This document shows positions 25,736 through 38,240 of a stretch of 64,000 nt of DNA, piece by piece. Position 1 is the first letter of the stretch. Each line of letters opens with the position of its first letter. The stretch is from Flaccisagitta enflata (Eukaryota > Chaetognatha > Sagittoidea > Aphragmophora), in assembly GCA_965153355.1 (NCBI GenBank), contig OZ231126.1, positions 17,422,001-17,486,000 on the forward strand, given 5' to 3'. The notes below the pieces were generated by a model, which did no database searches, had not been told where the DNA came from, and saw nothing but the letters and a program-made list of their open reading frames with translations. Position numbers and translations under genes: made by a program.

Positions 25736-26987
25736 AAAGAAAGAACAGAAGGAGAGATTAGAAAAAACAAGTCCGCGAAAATGGGAGTTGCAAAACCCTC
25801 GAAGGCAAATTAATTTGACCGTATCCATTAACCGAAATTAGCTCCATTCATCAAATGAAAACTTTCCTAATCGATGTTCACCATGTTCTAGAACTAAATC
25901 AACTTGCTTTTGCACTACCGTCGGTCCAAGTACAAGTAAAAACCATGTGATGAACATTGCCCGTGTTTATGCGCCTAAGTCTTTATGAATGGAACACGCT
26001 TTGAAAATCATGTGAATGACAGAGTACTCGACTCGAGACTCATGTCTTACTTTGAGAGGGGATATAACCCCAGCGATAAAGTTTAACGTCCTGCGCGGTA
26101 TATAAAGATAAGCCGTGATAGTGAAGGAGATTTTTTATGATTGATTGACGTAAGCAAACTTCCGATTTCCATTATCGAATCCATGATAACTCGCTGTCAA
26201 GCAGGTTTAAGATAAATGAACGATAAGAACTTCGATACGTCTAAAAGGGTTGTTGATGATGAGAGTTATCTGTATTTTTACTGTGGCATTTACCAAGAAC
26301 ATACCCGGTAGAGACGGCGGTGATTAGTTAATTTTCTAACATTGAGGTGTGTTAATGTATTTTTGTACTTGTGTAGCAATTCATACTTCAATGAGTTCAA
26401 TCAATCAATTAAATCTTTTTCTTTCAGTTCAGTTTGCAAGGAAAGAAAAGTAAATTTGAGAGGTTGGGAGTGGGAGAATCCGTCGTGGCAGAATCAAATG
26501 ACGCATATATCTTTACATACACACAAGAACGCAACGGGCGCCTTGTCGGCAAAAGTGTCCTTCAATGGTCTCCTTTTTCATTGGCCATGAGCCTTTGCTT
26601 GTCTTTGCGTGTCGGCGAACATCGATTGATTCTCAACGTGGGTATATATTCTATGACAATTTCCGGCAGAGATTCGTTGTAAAGACAAACATCATCGCAG
26701 ATGATATACAGAGACACAGAAAAAAAACCATGTGGCTCATGGCCCCTGGCCTGACAGGAAATGTACATATCAAGGGATCAAACCAATCTTGGTAAGAGGA
26801 GGTAACCAGAAACGTTCAGGAAAGATTTGATTCTCTCTGAAGAGATCATAAATCGAGCATCAACAACTCGTTCTGGCCTTGTTTTTTCTCAGATCAAACG
26901 GACAAAGCCCCTTTTTGTGTGTACCAGAAAGAAAGCTGTAATTTGAGAGCAAGGGCTAAGGCTTAAAGCGCAATGGTTGAAAGAAAG

Positions 26988-26990
<3 letters not shown>
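25736..26990. other. LZTS intron 1 segment, nothing recognised
   Basis: Mixed composition. Overlapping 80-codon frames at 26,342-26,795 on both strands resemble nothing I know and lack convincing splice sites. Confidence 0.4.
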
Positions 26991-27040
<50 letters not shown>

Positions 27041-27164
27041 TCTCTATTTTGGTTAGAGTTAATTTTTCGTCTGAGATACAACCTCTGTTTCTGTTTCTGC
27101 TTCTGTCTCAGTTTTTGTCTGTTTCTGTCTCAATCTCTATCACACTAACCCGAAAGCGCGCACG

Positions 27165-27227
<63 letters not shown>
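26991..27227. repeat. (GA)n and (CA)n arrays
   Basis: GA units 26,991-27,037; CGCG-rich start then CA units 27,163-27,227. Confidence 0.93.
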
Positions 27228-27228
<1 letters not shown>

Positions 27229-27355
27229 GTTTTCCATCTCTCTCACTAGGCGTCGGCATTCTCAATCAACAAAAGAAAAACAAAAGCGACGTTGAAAGTT
27301 TTTTCTCGCTAAAATTGAAATTCATTTTCTTGGCGCACTTTTTTGAAAGTGAAAA

Positions 27356-27631
27356 AACAAGCCCGACCTGGCAACGATGCGTCCTGACTGTGTCTCTGCG
27401 TGTATTGACTTTGGAGCTAGACTTGGACGGACAGACAGATGAAGAACTAGTATCGAATGAGGCTCTCAAAATATTCTTATTACTTGATATATGACTTCCT
27501 CGCGACTGAAAAGTGCCAAAAACTGCGATTTTCAAGGAGGCGTAACGGACCGACCGACCGACCGACCGACCGACCGACGGACGGACGGACGGACGAACCC
27601 TCTTATAGAGATGCGAGGACGCATCTAAAAA
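27356..27631 (+). mobile_element. Family-1 repeat, copy E, tag GATGCGTCC
   Basis: Close relative of copy D: left AACAAGCCCGACCTGGCAAC, tag 27,376-27,384, array 27,548-27,594, CTCTTATAGAG, and hairpin arm GGACGCATC (27,617-27,625). Confidence 0.87.
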
Positions 27632-27862
27632 TCAAGCTTCCATCGACGCACATCGAGAGATGGATCGAAAAATTCTTTTTCTCGAAATGCAAATAGTACC
27701 GTGCTAATTGCGAAGTGATCTTTATAAATCAATACTTAAAAAGTTTAATATTCATTGCACAGCTCCGCTCTGTATGCTCGGTGTGTGGGTGTGAGTGAAG
27801 GTGAAAATGTGAGCCGGCATTCTTTTTTTCTTTTTTTTTTTGCGAAACCATGTGTGTGCGTG

Positions 27863-27983
<121 letters not shown>

Positions 27984-28233
27984 AGTGTGCGTGAGTGTGT
28001 GTGCAGTGTGCAGTGTGTATCTTTGCTTTCTGCACACCTGGGTCGATGTTAGCGCTTGTTCATTTGTTTGCCTTCACAGCATTGTGCCCCAAAAAGTTTT
28101 TGGGTTGAAAAATTCAAAGTTGAAATATCTCAAATATTTTTCGATTTTTCTTTTTTTTTCTCAATATCTTGATGGCCTTGGCGGTTATATCAAGCCCCCG
28201 ACAAGGGACCTACAACAAAGGCCGACCCAATAC

Positions 28234-28292
28234 AAGAAGATGATGAAGTAGAAGAAGAAGTAGAAGAAGAAGTAGAAGAAGAAGAAGAAGAA

Positions 28293-28324
<32 letters not shown>

Positions 28325-28336
28325 AGAAGAAGAAAA
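28234..28336. repeat. (GAA)n microsatellite
   Basis: GAA/GTA units; the poly-Ser frame on the minus strand is an artefact. Confidence 0.93.
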
Positions 28337-28434
28337 AGAAGCACCTTTCGGCCTTCGCATGGGTATCATCTTACTGCCTTTCATTCACTCAAGACACCGA
28401 CGTCAGATAGTCAACGAGATAAAACTAAAGACAA

Positions 28435-28871
28435 CAAGTCATCCAAGGATTGCACATGGTCAGCGGTACCCGATGCCCAGCATGGAGTGATAGCTGAAGA
28501 AGTGGAGTGAGAGCAGGGCAGCGGCCCCAAAGGGCCAATGTCCTGTAGGACACAGGGGTGAATTTCCAAAAGTCCTGAGAGGGCATATTTGAGGCCTTTG
28601 GAGCAATTTTCCATAATATTCGATGGGAGTGTTGCGTTTTTTCAATTTCTCATAAATTTGCCATGTTATTCAATGGGAATTTCACATTTTTTTCATTTTT
28701 CATCAATTTCCAATGTTATTCAATGGGAAGTTTGCATTTTATCAATTTCCCATGTTATTCAATAGGGGGGGCCCCATGGACGGAAGGATGGACGGAAGGA
28801 CGGAAAGAGGGACGTATGGAAATTCACCCCTGTGTCCTACAGGACATCGGCCCTTTGGGGCCGCTGCCCAA
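28435..28871 (+). mobile_element. Family-2 composite element (2a)
   Basis: Left segment: CACATGGTCAGCGGTACCCG, hairpin partners around CAGGGCAGCGG, then CAGCGGCCCCAAAGGGCC and GTCCTGTAGGACACAGGGG. The core has about 3 units around CATGTTATTCAATGGGAA; then a GGAAGGAC array; then the inverted module ending GGGGCCGCTGCCCAAAAAG. The two module copies pair almost perfectly. Confidence 0.85.
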
Positions 28872-29202
28872 AAAGAGCTAAGTTTAAGAGAAAAGAGAAA
28901 GACTCAATTCTACTCCATTCCTAGTAAAAGTTTCCGAGTCAATTTTTATCTCGAATTCAAAATCAGGGTAGAAACACAATCCTTGTAGAGCGGATTGAAT
29001 TGGGTGGATTGCGGGGCGGACCTGGCGTAAAGTGCCCACATCTAGAAATCAGCGAAACCCCACCCCTAAGAATAGGGGATGGAATGGTTTATGATAAACG
29101 ATATGTGTTCACAGAGAAAGCGAGTGAAAGACAGACTTTTAAAAAGTCCAGAGGGCGTGATCATAGATAGCTTTTAAAATTAATACAAAACCTAAATATT
29201 GA

Positions 29203-29241
<39 letters not shown>

Positions 29242-29894
29242 CAGCTAAAGGCAGACAGATAGAAAAGAGAGGAGAGCAATAAACAGACAGAAATTGAAGA
29301 ATTAATAAAGGGTGGACAGAGATTGATCGACAATTCAACTTCGAGGCATGTTCACTTGTTTTTTATCGGATGTGGAGGCGTAAGATTCTCAGGCAAAAGA
29401 AAACAGTGAGAAGAAAATCCTCGTTTAAAAAATAAGAAAAAAAAATTTAAGTATATAACAACCCACATTAGATCAGGGCATAAACAACTTCCCAATTGGG
29501 CATTACAAAGTCCGTTGGTAAACAATGACATTGTCGCATTATCATTTAATTGAATTCGAAAAAGGTGAAAAATCTGAGCAAAACTTCATATTATGTAAAA
29601 GTTTGTCTGACCGTGACCTATGGATTAAAAGGACATAAATAGATTGACCTCCCTCGGAAGAACAGGTGGCATTCTTTTAAAGATTTTGAATGATGATAAT
29701 TGATAAACATTCTTTAAAGCTGTAAATGCTTCGTTTATCTATTTGATACCATTTGAACATCAACCTTACAGTTCTATAAAATTAGAATTTGATCAAAAAA
29801 AAATCTTCAAAAACAAAAAAAGTAATAGGAGAAAAGATTAGAGCATTTCAATCACTATGCGTATAATTAAATTTTCCCGGCGCTCAAGACTGGG
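28872..29894. other. LZTS intron 1, 5' part
   Basis: AT-rich; a short (GA)n at 29,207-29,236. No exon recognised. Confidence 0.45.
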
Positions 29895-29944
29895 TTTTGT
29901 TTTTGTTTTTGTTTTTGTTTTTGTTTTTGTTTTTGTTTTTGTTT
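29895..29944. repeat. (GTTTTT)n microsatellite
   Basis: Eight hexanucleotide units, about 90 bases from the LZTS exon 1 donor. Confidence 0.92.
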
Positions 29945-30030
29945 TATAGCAAGAGATAATATTCCAAACTGCAAACAGTTAGAAATATCGAAAAAATGCC
30001 ATCCTTCCCCCTTGAAAAAAGAAATGTTAC

Positions 30031-30315
30031 CTCCGGAATGGTGTCCAACCCGTGACTTCCACACGAAGTCGTGACATAAAGAGGCGGAAGCGGATTTTTA
30101 GGTTTATTCTTAACGAGCGGCATGGTACCGGACATGCCAGTCACGCTAGATGACATGCCGGAAATGGAGTGCCCGGATAACGGCATGCCGAAACCGTGGC
30201 TATTGCCGGGATAATCTGGCAGCACCGGGGCAACGGTGGCTTTGCCCGAAGAAGACGAAGCCGCCGATTTGAAGTGTTTCTTCAGAGTCGAGTACAGAAA
30301 ATAAACGGGAGGCAT
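30031..30315 (-). CDS. LZTS: LZTS-like exon 1 (start codon, residues 1-95)
   Basis: The exon starts MPPVYFLYSTLKKHFKS and ends GLDTIPE, followed by a GTAACA donor in phase 0. The ATG has a good context (AAAATG). An in-frame TAA lies about 60 bases upstream with no other ATG between, which supports this start. The exon is GC-rich compared with the AT-rich flanks. Content is basic at the start, then Ser/Gly/Pro-rich. It lies 18.3 kb from exon 2, so linkage rests on matching phase and on the continuation into the SSGYESLP motif. Confidence 0.72.
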
Positions 30316-31598
30316 TTTCGGTTGTTTTTTTTTCTTGGCTACTTGCGGAGTGAGAGATTATATCAATGTTATTAATTCTATTAATTCGGCCTAAATTGAT
30401 CGAAAGTCACAGTGGCCAATGTTCTTCTTATTTTTATTTGCCATTTCTTTCTCTTCTTCTTCCCTTTGAGAATCTATTTTTTTTCCCCTTGACACAATTT
30501 ATTTCTTGTCCTTTTTTAGTGGATTGCCAACTTATTGATCAATATCGAGAGGACGTTGAGTGGCTTTTTATCAAATGGAAAGCTAATAAAACAATGTTAA
30601 CCCAAGACATTTTAACATCATCTTTACAGCTTAATTATGGTTGTTTTAGTATCTCCGCATTCCTTCGTCCACGAATTGATTCGTAAATCCGGGCGTGATG
30701 TAATAATGGTTGTGGTCAATAAGTATCCGATCGACTTTCACACGTGGCTTAGGCACGGGCCTCGTGACAGTGGACAGGCTGTTTAACGATGAAAGTAGTT
30801 AATGGACTGTCCGCTAGATTGAAAGCGAGCCTCCAGACAAGTTACAACATACGCTTCAAGGCGACAGAGAGACTAACCAGAAACCATTCGAATGCAGTCG
30901 ACTCCGAAATTTTATGTAGCGCCATCAAAGGAATCATGAAAATAACTTTCATCGTATCTATATAAAAACTGTAAATATAAAAAAAATATATAATGCGAGT
31001 ATAATTTTAAAAAGAAATGAGAGGAGTTGCTTTTTGATATTTTGTGCGCGATCACACGATCGCGGACTTAGAAAGTTAGAGGCCAACCATGTGGAAATAA
31101 ATCGTCTTCTCATTTAAAAAAAAAAATCTTGTCCTTTTCTTCTTTTTCTTCTTTTTCTTTTTCTTTTTTTTTTTTTTTTAGTCGCGGACACGCGACTCTA
31201 CACCTGCCGTAATCGGTGTTATTGATCAGTTGATCCGTCGTCCGTCACAACAGATTCCGGGCGGTTTCGCATTCTGCTCTACCGCCAACAGCGTGCGTTC
31301 TGATATCCGGCCTTGTTTTTCTCTTTTCTTTTTATCGTTTTTCTCATTTATATGAAACCAATTCTCGGGGAGGCGGCGAGGAGGAACAGAATATGAGAGA
31401 GAGAGAGAGAGAGAGTGAGAGAGAATAAAAAGAGAGCTTGAACGAGGATCCAAAAAATGAAAATCATTAAATCATGAATGAAAGGTAAGAGAGACACAGA
31501 GAAGGAAAAGGAAAAGAGAGAGAAAAAAGAGAACTTATAGTGACAAAGTTCGATTGATAAAAATGAGAGGGAAAATTGAAACGACCGAATGAAAAAGA

Positions 31599-31632
<34 letters not shown>

Positions 31633-32423
31633 TGTACACATGCATGTAAACTTGCATGGCAGGATCAGGAATACATCAGGTTCGAAACAGAGCATACTTT
31701 GCGAATGGATATAATGAGTTTTGACACACGCTAGACAGAGACGGTACCATGGCCAAAAAAAGCGTCAATCGCGTGTGCATTATCTGATCGACGATGGAAC
31801 TTCTATAGAATTTTTTAAAAAAGAATTTGACTGCTTACGAATTTAGTCACAGTAGATGAGCCCATGAAAATATTCCGCAAGTACTCAAACGGCGTTTTCT
31901 TTCTTTCAAAGAAAGGATAAATAATATTCATTGCGGCAACATTTCTCCAATTCCATGAGATGCGCTCTGGTGAGTGGTTGTCAGTCGCCATTTTCTTGAA
32001 GGAAAAAGAAAAAGAAATGATTGAAATAAAAAAGTTCCATTTGAGGCCGCGGGAAAAGTCACGGTCGATGAACATGAAAGTACTAGAAATTTAAGAGAGC
32101 TGATGATTAAATCTAAAAATCTAAAACCGCAGGATTAAACGGATCAACCAACGGCATCACTCCACGTGGGAAAAAACGACATAGTTAACACCTGAGAAGC
32201 TCTAAGGTGGGACTTGCACTGGGAAGCCGTAATAGTGAAGAGGCAAAAAATAAATATACCAATAAAGGCGGCTGATCGCCGACCGGAAAAAAGTCATAAG
32301 TGGAAGTCCCCTCTTTTCAGTGCATTATACATGTGTGTCGCGTTCGCTGATGCTCTGGTTGATTATCATTTTTGTTGACATTCAATCTGTTTTTTACTTT
32401 TTGATCTTTTTTATCTGTGTGTG
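30316..32423. other. Upstream region of the LZTS-like gene
   Basis: It should contain the promoter and any 5' UTR exons, but none can be fixed by eye. Visible items are a 7-bp-stem hairpin CGCGATCACACGATCGCG near 31,048, a family-1 copy at 31,176 and short GA tracts near 31,398 and 31,610. Confidence 0.4.
31176..31322 (-). mobile_element. Family-1 repeat, degenerate copy
   Basis: Right-end hairpin AGTCGCGGACACGCGACT after a long T run, and left end CCGGCCTTGTT near 31,308-31,317. The array is reduced to a few GTCC units and the left tag no longer matches. Confidence 0.55.
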
Positions 32424-32893
<470 letters not shown>

Positions 32894-32922
32894 TTTGACT
32901 CCTGGTGTGAAGGCAAGAAAAG

Positions 32923-33043
32923 CATATCGCGTATGCAACATATTGTTGCGTATGCGACATCTGCGTGTTGCATATGCAACAAAATGTTGCGTATGCGACA
33001 TTCGCGTGTTGCATATGCAACAAAATGTTGCGTATGCGACAAA
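32923..33043. repeat. Tandem 41-bp units with TTGCATATGCAA palindromes
   Basis: About 2.5 units alternate TTGCGTATGCGACAT, CGCGTGTTGCATATGCAAC and AAAATG. Each full unit has a perfect 12-base palindrome. The array follows a (CT)n tract. Confidence 0.85.
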
Positions 33044-33216
33044 TTTTCACTAAAAAGGGATTTTTCTCAAAATCGGCTCCTGGAAATATTTTTTGTTGTT
33101 CAGATCTTGATTCATGCGCATGTGGACCATACCAAACTGAAAAGAAACTTGGAGTAATTGAATTTTGAAATAACAAAAACTATGAAAAATAGTCAGTTTT
33201 CACTAGTTTTTAGCAT

Positions 33217-33807
33217 TTTTTTTGTTTAGATCAGTGAAAAATCCTTCTGAACAAACTGAAAGAGGTAAAAGCATTAGTGCAGAAGCTGTAGCCAAACTTT
33301 TCATATATATTTTCATACTTTTAAAAACCATGAATACAATTTTTAATCTTAAAAATCCTAAAAATTACCTAATTTTGTTATCAATGGACAATAACTTCTA
33401 TATTTCCAAGCCAATTTTTTTATTTTTACTATTATTCTAAGTCATTTTTGGTCATTTGGTCATTTTGTTGTTTTAAGTCCTTTTTGGTCATTTTAGGTCA
33501 TTTTAAGTCATTGTAAGTCATTCTAAGTCATTCTAAGTCATCTCAAGTCTGTAAGTCTCGCACGCGACTTACAGGTGTTGGCCTTGTTTTTGTTTAGATC
33601 AGTGAAAAATCCTTCTGAACAAACTGAAAGAGGTAAAAGCATTAGTGCAGAAGCTGTAGCCAAACTTTTCATATATTTTTTCATACTTTTAAAAACCATG
33701 AATACAATTTTTAATCTTAAAAATCCTAAAAATTACCTATTTTTGTTATCAATGGACAATAACTTCTATATTTCCAAGCCGATTTTTTTATTTTTACTAT
33801 TAATTTG
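33217..33807. repeat. 222-bp direct duplication with a family-1-type left end between
   Basis: TTTGTTTAGATCAGTGAAAA to TTTTATTTTTACTATTA occurs at 33,217-33,438 and 33,584-33,807 with few differences. The spacer holds GGTCATTTTAAGTCATT units, then GCACGCGACTTACAGGTG and GGCCTTGTT, which is the family-1 left end in reverse. Confidence 0.82.
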
Positions 33808-34009
33808 TAGCTTATACATCAAAAAAGACATTTCCCTACGTCAGGAGTCTTGACCATTTTTTTTGACCTATGGTTTGTTCCTGGACGCCGTGCACACTGA
33901 TATCAAAGGTAGCCATGTACAGACTTGCCTAATTGATCATTGCATCTGAATGTTCATAATGAGCAGTCTTGTCTGAAGATTTTAATGAGCAGTTTTTTGT
34001 TTCTTACTT

Positions 34010-34016
<7 letters not shown>

Positions 34017-34051
<35 letters not shown>

Positions 34052-34060
34052 TATTTCTTT

Positions 34061-34116
<56 letters not shown>

Positions 34117-34118
34117 TT
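34017..34118. repeat. (TTTC)n microsatellite
   Basis: About 25 TTTC units, just upstream of the LINE fragment. Confidence 0.94.
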
Positions 34119-34189
34119 CATGCAGGCAGCTAAAAGAAATAACGAGCTGAGGTATACACTATCTAGAAAAATCTAGAGCAGTCATAAAT

Positions 34190-36055
34190 CATGCTTGCCT
34201 TGAGAATTGTTCCCAGAAGGATTTGCTACAAATCGCTGCATAATTCACAGGATTCTGCAATTTGAGCAGGTTACAGCATATCATAGAATTTTTTAGACAC
34301 CTAACATATAATGTTCATACTGGTCTTTTTTTAAAGCTTCTCCGGCGTCATGTTCCGCTTCTATTCCTGAACCTAATCATTGTATGGTATTCAAACCTAA
34401 GATGCCGTGTAAGATGGGGGGACACTTACAGTGAGTGGTTCTTCATTAGAGCGGGTGTGAGGCAAGGAGGGATTTTGTCCCCAGTCTTCTACTGCCTCTA
34501 CAGTATGATTGTTTTCGTTTGTAACATTTCATGACGACATAATTCTTAAAGTAATTGAAATAATTGAATTCTGAAAAAAGTTCTTAAAAGACTATGAAAA
34601 TACATTTTATAACATATCAATCAAAGGATCTACTTAGAAAAATCTGATTCTCTCATGAAAAAATGAACTACAGGACCAACTTGACAAATTGTCAAATTGA
34701 AAAATTTGGGAAAATTTAACAGATGGACTGTTTACCTTTAAATTGTTCTCACTTCTAAACGGTTTGAGCTACAGTTGCCAGATTGGTCCCAAATGAAAGA
34801 TAATTTGATCTAGTTTTAAGGTTTTCTAAAAAGTAAACACTGATTTGATGTTTTGAATACAATTTATTAACTAGAAGCAGGTACTTTTGTTTAATTTTTT
34901 AAAATGATCTCATTTCTTTCATGTTTTTTATTATACGTGTTTCCAAATAGGTTTCATTCTTTTTATTTTCTAAAACTACTTCAAATTATCTTTCATTCAA
35001 GGCCAACCTGGCATTTGTAGCTCAAATCGTTTAGAAATAAGAGTAATCCAAAAGAAAAACAGTTATCTCAAAACTATGAAAAACAGTTCATTTAGCCAAA
35101 TATGCATTACAACTAATAGTAAGAAATCTGGATCAAATTTTTGTTGAAAAGTCTTGGGATTTTAATATCATTAAATGTATTTTCAATATCTTTCACTATC
35201 TTTTTTCAGAATAAGATTATCTCTACAACTTTAAAAGTTATGTTGTCATGGAATGTTACAAACCAAAACAATCATACTGTACATCGATGATTTAGTCGAT
35301 ATTCTCATTGACACGGGTGCCGGATGTTATCTAAAGCTCGTCTTTTTATCCATTCTGCTCTACGCTGATGATATGGCGCTGCTCGCTCCATCACTCAAAG
35401 GACTCCAAACGTTTCTCTCTGCGACGGAGAGATATTGCAAAACGTGGGATATCTTGCTCAATGCAAAAAAATCCAAGAACCTTTGTTTTGGAAAGAAACA
35501 TGATCTATGCTCTCTTCAACTCGATGGCAAGAACATTGACTGGGTCGATTCGTGGTCTTATCTTGGGGTCACTTTGAAGGCCCACACCCGATTCAACTGC
35601 TGCATCGACGAAAAAATAAAATCATTCTACAGATGCGCCAACGGAATTCTACGCATCGAAGGTCGATCGGATGAAACTGTGATGCTACAACTGCTAGAAA
35701 CGCATTGCCTCTCGATCTTGACGTATGCAATAGACGTCATTCATGTCGCTGACCGGGATGAACGGCGCCGTTTTCGTGTTGCATATAACACAATCTACCG
35801 CAAAATCTTCGATTACAGACCCTGGGAGTCTGTCACAGACTTGCAACACGCTTTACTTCGTCCCACCTGGGAAGAGCTTGTCAACAAACGCAAGGAAAAA
35901 TTCCTTAGTCACATTGCCGAATGTGAACTTCTTTGCAACTTTATCTAATTGTTGCATATTGTCTTTTCTCCTCCCCTTTCCCCCTTTGATTTGATTTGTC
36001 CTATCTGTTTCGTTTTCAAATTGATGCTACATGTTTCCTCATGTGAATAAACTAC
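34190..36055 (+). pseudogene. Non-LTR retrotransposon reverse transcriptase, 5'-truncated and split by a MITE
   Basis: The first part (34,262-34,500) holds AGVRQGGILSP, a reverse-transcriptase motif, after RHVPLLFLNLI-WY. The second (35,282-35,948) holds LLYADDMALLAPS, the catalytic YADD block, then the thumb-like region with WSYLGV and a C-terminal region to the TAA at about 35,947. Between them sits a 779-bp MITE with TA on both sides; the reading frame is the same on both flanks, so removing it with one TA leaves the frame open. The 5' part, including any endonuclease, is absent. The short 3' end has AATAAA near 36,046. The layout suggests a Jockey/CR1-like LINE; the clade is uncertain. 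Confidence 0.85.
34501..35279. mobile_element. 779-bp TA-flanked MITE inserted in the LINE reverse transcriptase
   Basis: The left end CAGTATGATTGTTTT is matched by an inverted copy at the right end, and the pairing extends through GTTTGTAACATT and ACATAA with few mismatches. TA flanks are at 34,499-34,500 and 35,280-35,281. There is no coding capacity. The AT-rich interior resembles other MITEs of the window, including a shared AGATTGGTCC/GGACCAATCT-type segment. Confidence 0.88.
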
Positions 36056-36667
36056 ATATATAATGATTAGAACAAACTCCAAGCATTTACAGCTAAATAT
36101 TGGCGGAAAATTGCGGCAAATTCAAGATGTAACTGGAGCAAGTTGCAGCAATTCCAGCAATTTAGGTCAGATATATCATTATGCTGTTGTAATCAAGTTG
36201 TAGTCACCTTAGCACATAATTGAAGTTCATCGAAAAAAGTATTACAGTTGGTTTTGGAGAAATGCGCCTAAAAATGGCATTTTTTACATGAAATTTTTAA
36301 CGCAGCATAGGTGATAAATAAAGGCAATGCGCCGACCCTTTTCAGTAGAATATGGTCCAACTATGCTTCAAGTCTATCAGGCTAGTTATAACTACCCACT
36401 TTGGTCGCAACGTTTTAAGGTCCAGTCATGCTTAACACCTCCCCTTACTATAAGCGGCTTTGTCTATTGAAATGTTGGTCCAACGGCTCGTCAGTCCAAC
36501 CACTGGTCTGTAATGAACGGGTCAAAAATTGCAGGGTGCAGAATCGTGTTTCCGCAATAAAAAAAAAAAAACAATTTATATTTGATACACCTAAAGACAA
36601 ATAAAGATAAGAAAAAAAAACACATTTTTCACAATTTGTTCTGTTATACTTGGGTAGTGCTTTTGAC

Positions 36668-36871
36668 AACAAGGCTGGATACAGCAATGTGTGGGTGGCA
36701 AGGGGGCTAGAGACCCTATTTGAGGTCACCAGAGAATTTAGGTGGGAGCGGTGAGGTAAAAAAAAATATGAAAAAGTAAAATGAGACGGACCACCCAACT
36801 GACCAACTGAACAATGGCCGATGGGCAGATGGACAAAGTGGGATGAAAAGTCGCATAGAATGCGACTAAAA
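36668..36871 (+). mobile_element. Family-1 repeat directly 3' of the XK-like stop codon
   Basis: Left AACAAGGCTGGATACAG, and right hairpin AGTCGCATAGAATGCGACT followed by AAAA ending 12 bases from the stop codon at 36,884. It therefore probably forms the start of the gene's 3' UTR, in antisense. Confidence 0.65.
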
Positions 36872-36883
36872 GATCAAAGACTG

Positions 36884-37961
36884 TCATTCATTCAAAATGG
36901 CGATATTCATGGCTGTCTGCGTGCAGTCAATACAAGCGAATGTGCAAACATGTTTCGTTAGCTCATCATTCTCCATCATCTCCATCTCTACCTCTTTCTC
37001 CATTGCTTTCTCCCGAACACCCTCACTCCCTTTCTCACCATGAAACGCCACATTTTCTTTCCCTTGGTCACCCACCATTTCTCCCATTTCCTTCTCTTTG
37101 ACCATCGTTTCCTCCCTGTTCATCCAAATTTCTACTCCATTCTTGACGACACCTTCCTCTCTGTCTTCTCCAACGTACAACCATTCATCAATTATTTCAT
37201 GAATGGGCAGCCGCCATCTACCGGGAACGCAATGGTCGACAAAGATTCGCAAGCCGCCAAGAATGACGTAGACCATAGGCGCGAAAATTTTTGCAGCCAG
37301 ATCTTTTGAGGGAATGATGATAATACCAAAGATGATATTGAAAATGCAGCACAAGAAGACGAGTCGAGAGATGTGTGTCGCGGCTAGCTTAGCCAAGTCA
37401 TCCTGTAAATATTCAAAAACGTAATTTCCATAGATAATGGTCATTACGCTTCCAGACGCAGACAAAAAATGTAGGATTGAGCAAATGATACGCCACGGCA
37501 CCCGCACAATGAGACAGGGTGGGAGACGCGAGGCCCACGGCCCCACCATAATGAGAACGACAAGGAGTATGGCGCAAATGATGTTAAAGGCGTAATAAAA
37601 ATCAACAAATATCTCCTTAGCGTTACTCTGTTCAAATGTATCGGGATCGATTCTAAACTGTGCAGTAGCGGTGAATAAACTGGTTAGGATGAACAAAGCC
37701 ATGGGCAGTGTCGAGGCGGCGACGGGATGTTTGGTGCTGATGAAATAATCTCTTCTGTGAGAAGTGATGAAGTTTGTGAGAGTGATAACCACGGTTATCA
37801 TCGAGGATATGACGGAGAAGCTTTGAAGGAGGGTCAAACCTTTGTAGCATCCCTGAGACTGGACGGCATTTTCCAACGAGGCAGCCCATTGAGTTCCGAT
37901 TTGAGGTAAAGATTCGAGACAGATTTCACCCAATTTCAAGAAGGTCACCAAAGTTCGAATT
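36884..37961 (-). CDS. Multi-pass membrane protein (XK-related-like), exon 2 and stop
   Basis: Acceptor TTTTCTTACAG supplies the third base of the Arg split with exon 1, giving IRTLVTFLKLGEICLESLP, then QIGTQ. The LESLPQ...Q pattern is like the E-S-x-P-Q-x-x-L-Q motif of XK-related proteins. About five further membrane segments follow (around VVITLTNF, LPMALFILTSLF, IICAILLVVLIMV, LVFLCCIFNIIFGIIII and the region before FVDHCVPG). A charged Glu/Lys/Met-rich tail of about 100 residues ends in TGA at 36,884. With exon 1 the protein is 587 residues. A diverged, broken copy lies at 50.5-52.0 kb. XK proteins are lipid scramblases or their relatives; that function is not shown here. Confidence 0.75.
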
Positions 37962-37999
37962 CTGTAAGAAAATTGATCGAGGGTTTCACTATTGTTGAT

Positions 38000-38240
38000 A
38001 AGATACTATCTTCACAAAGAAAATCTTTCCACCTCAAAAACAACCATCAACTTTGAAAATGTCCTGCTCCTTAACTGACAAAGCTGACTGACCGCAAATT
38101 GGTCTCATGTTGATGAGTTTAAACAAATATTTTAAATGGGACCAATCTGGTAGTTATAGCTTTATTTGTTTAGGAGCAGCTTCCTTCCAAAGTTGATGGT
38201 AGTTTTCAGGTGGAAAGTATTGTCTAAAAAGAAAAAAAGC
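38000..38240. mobile_element. Inverted-repeat MITE in the XK-like intron
   Basis: Left GATACTATCTTCACAAAG with TTTCCACCTCAAAAACAACC pairs with right GGTGGAAAGTATTGTC and GTTGATGGTAGTTTTC. Pairing is imperfect over about 80 bases per arm. The centre carries GGGACCAATCTGG, shared with other MITEs here. No target duplication was fixed. Confidence 0.6.

Noticed and set aside
26342-26795. Overlapping frames on both strands near 26.5 kb
   Set aside because: No family resemblance, no convincing splice context, similar lengths on both strands as expected by chance.
37040-37309. Plus-strand frame opposite the XK-like exon 2
   Set aside because: Antisense shadow of the charged-tail codons.
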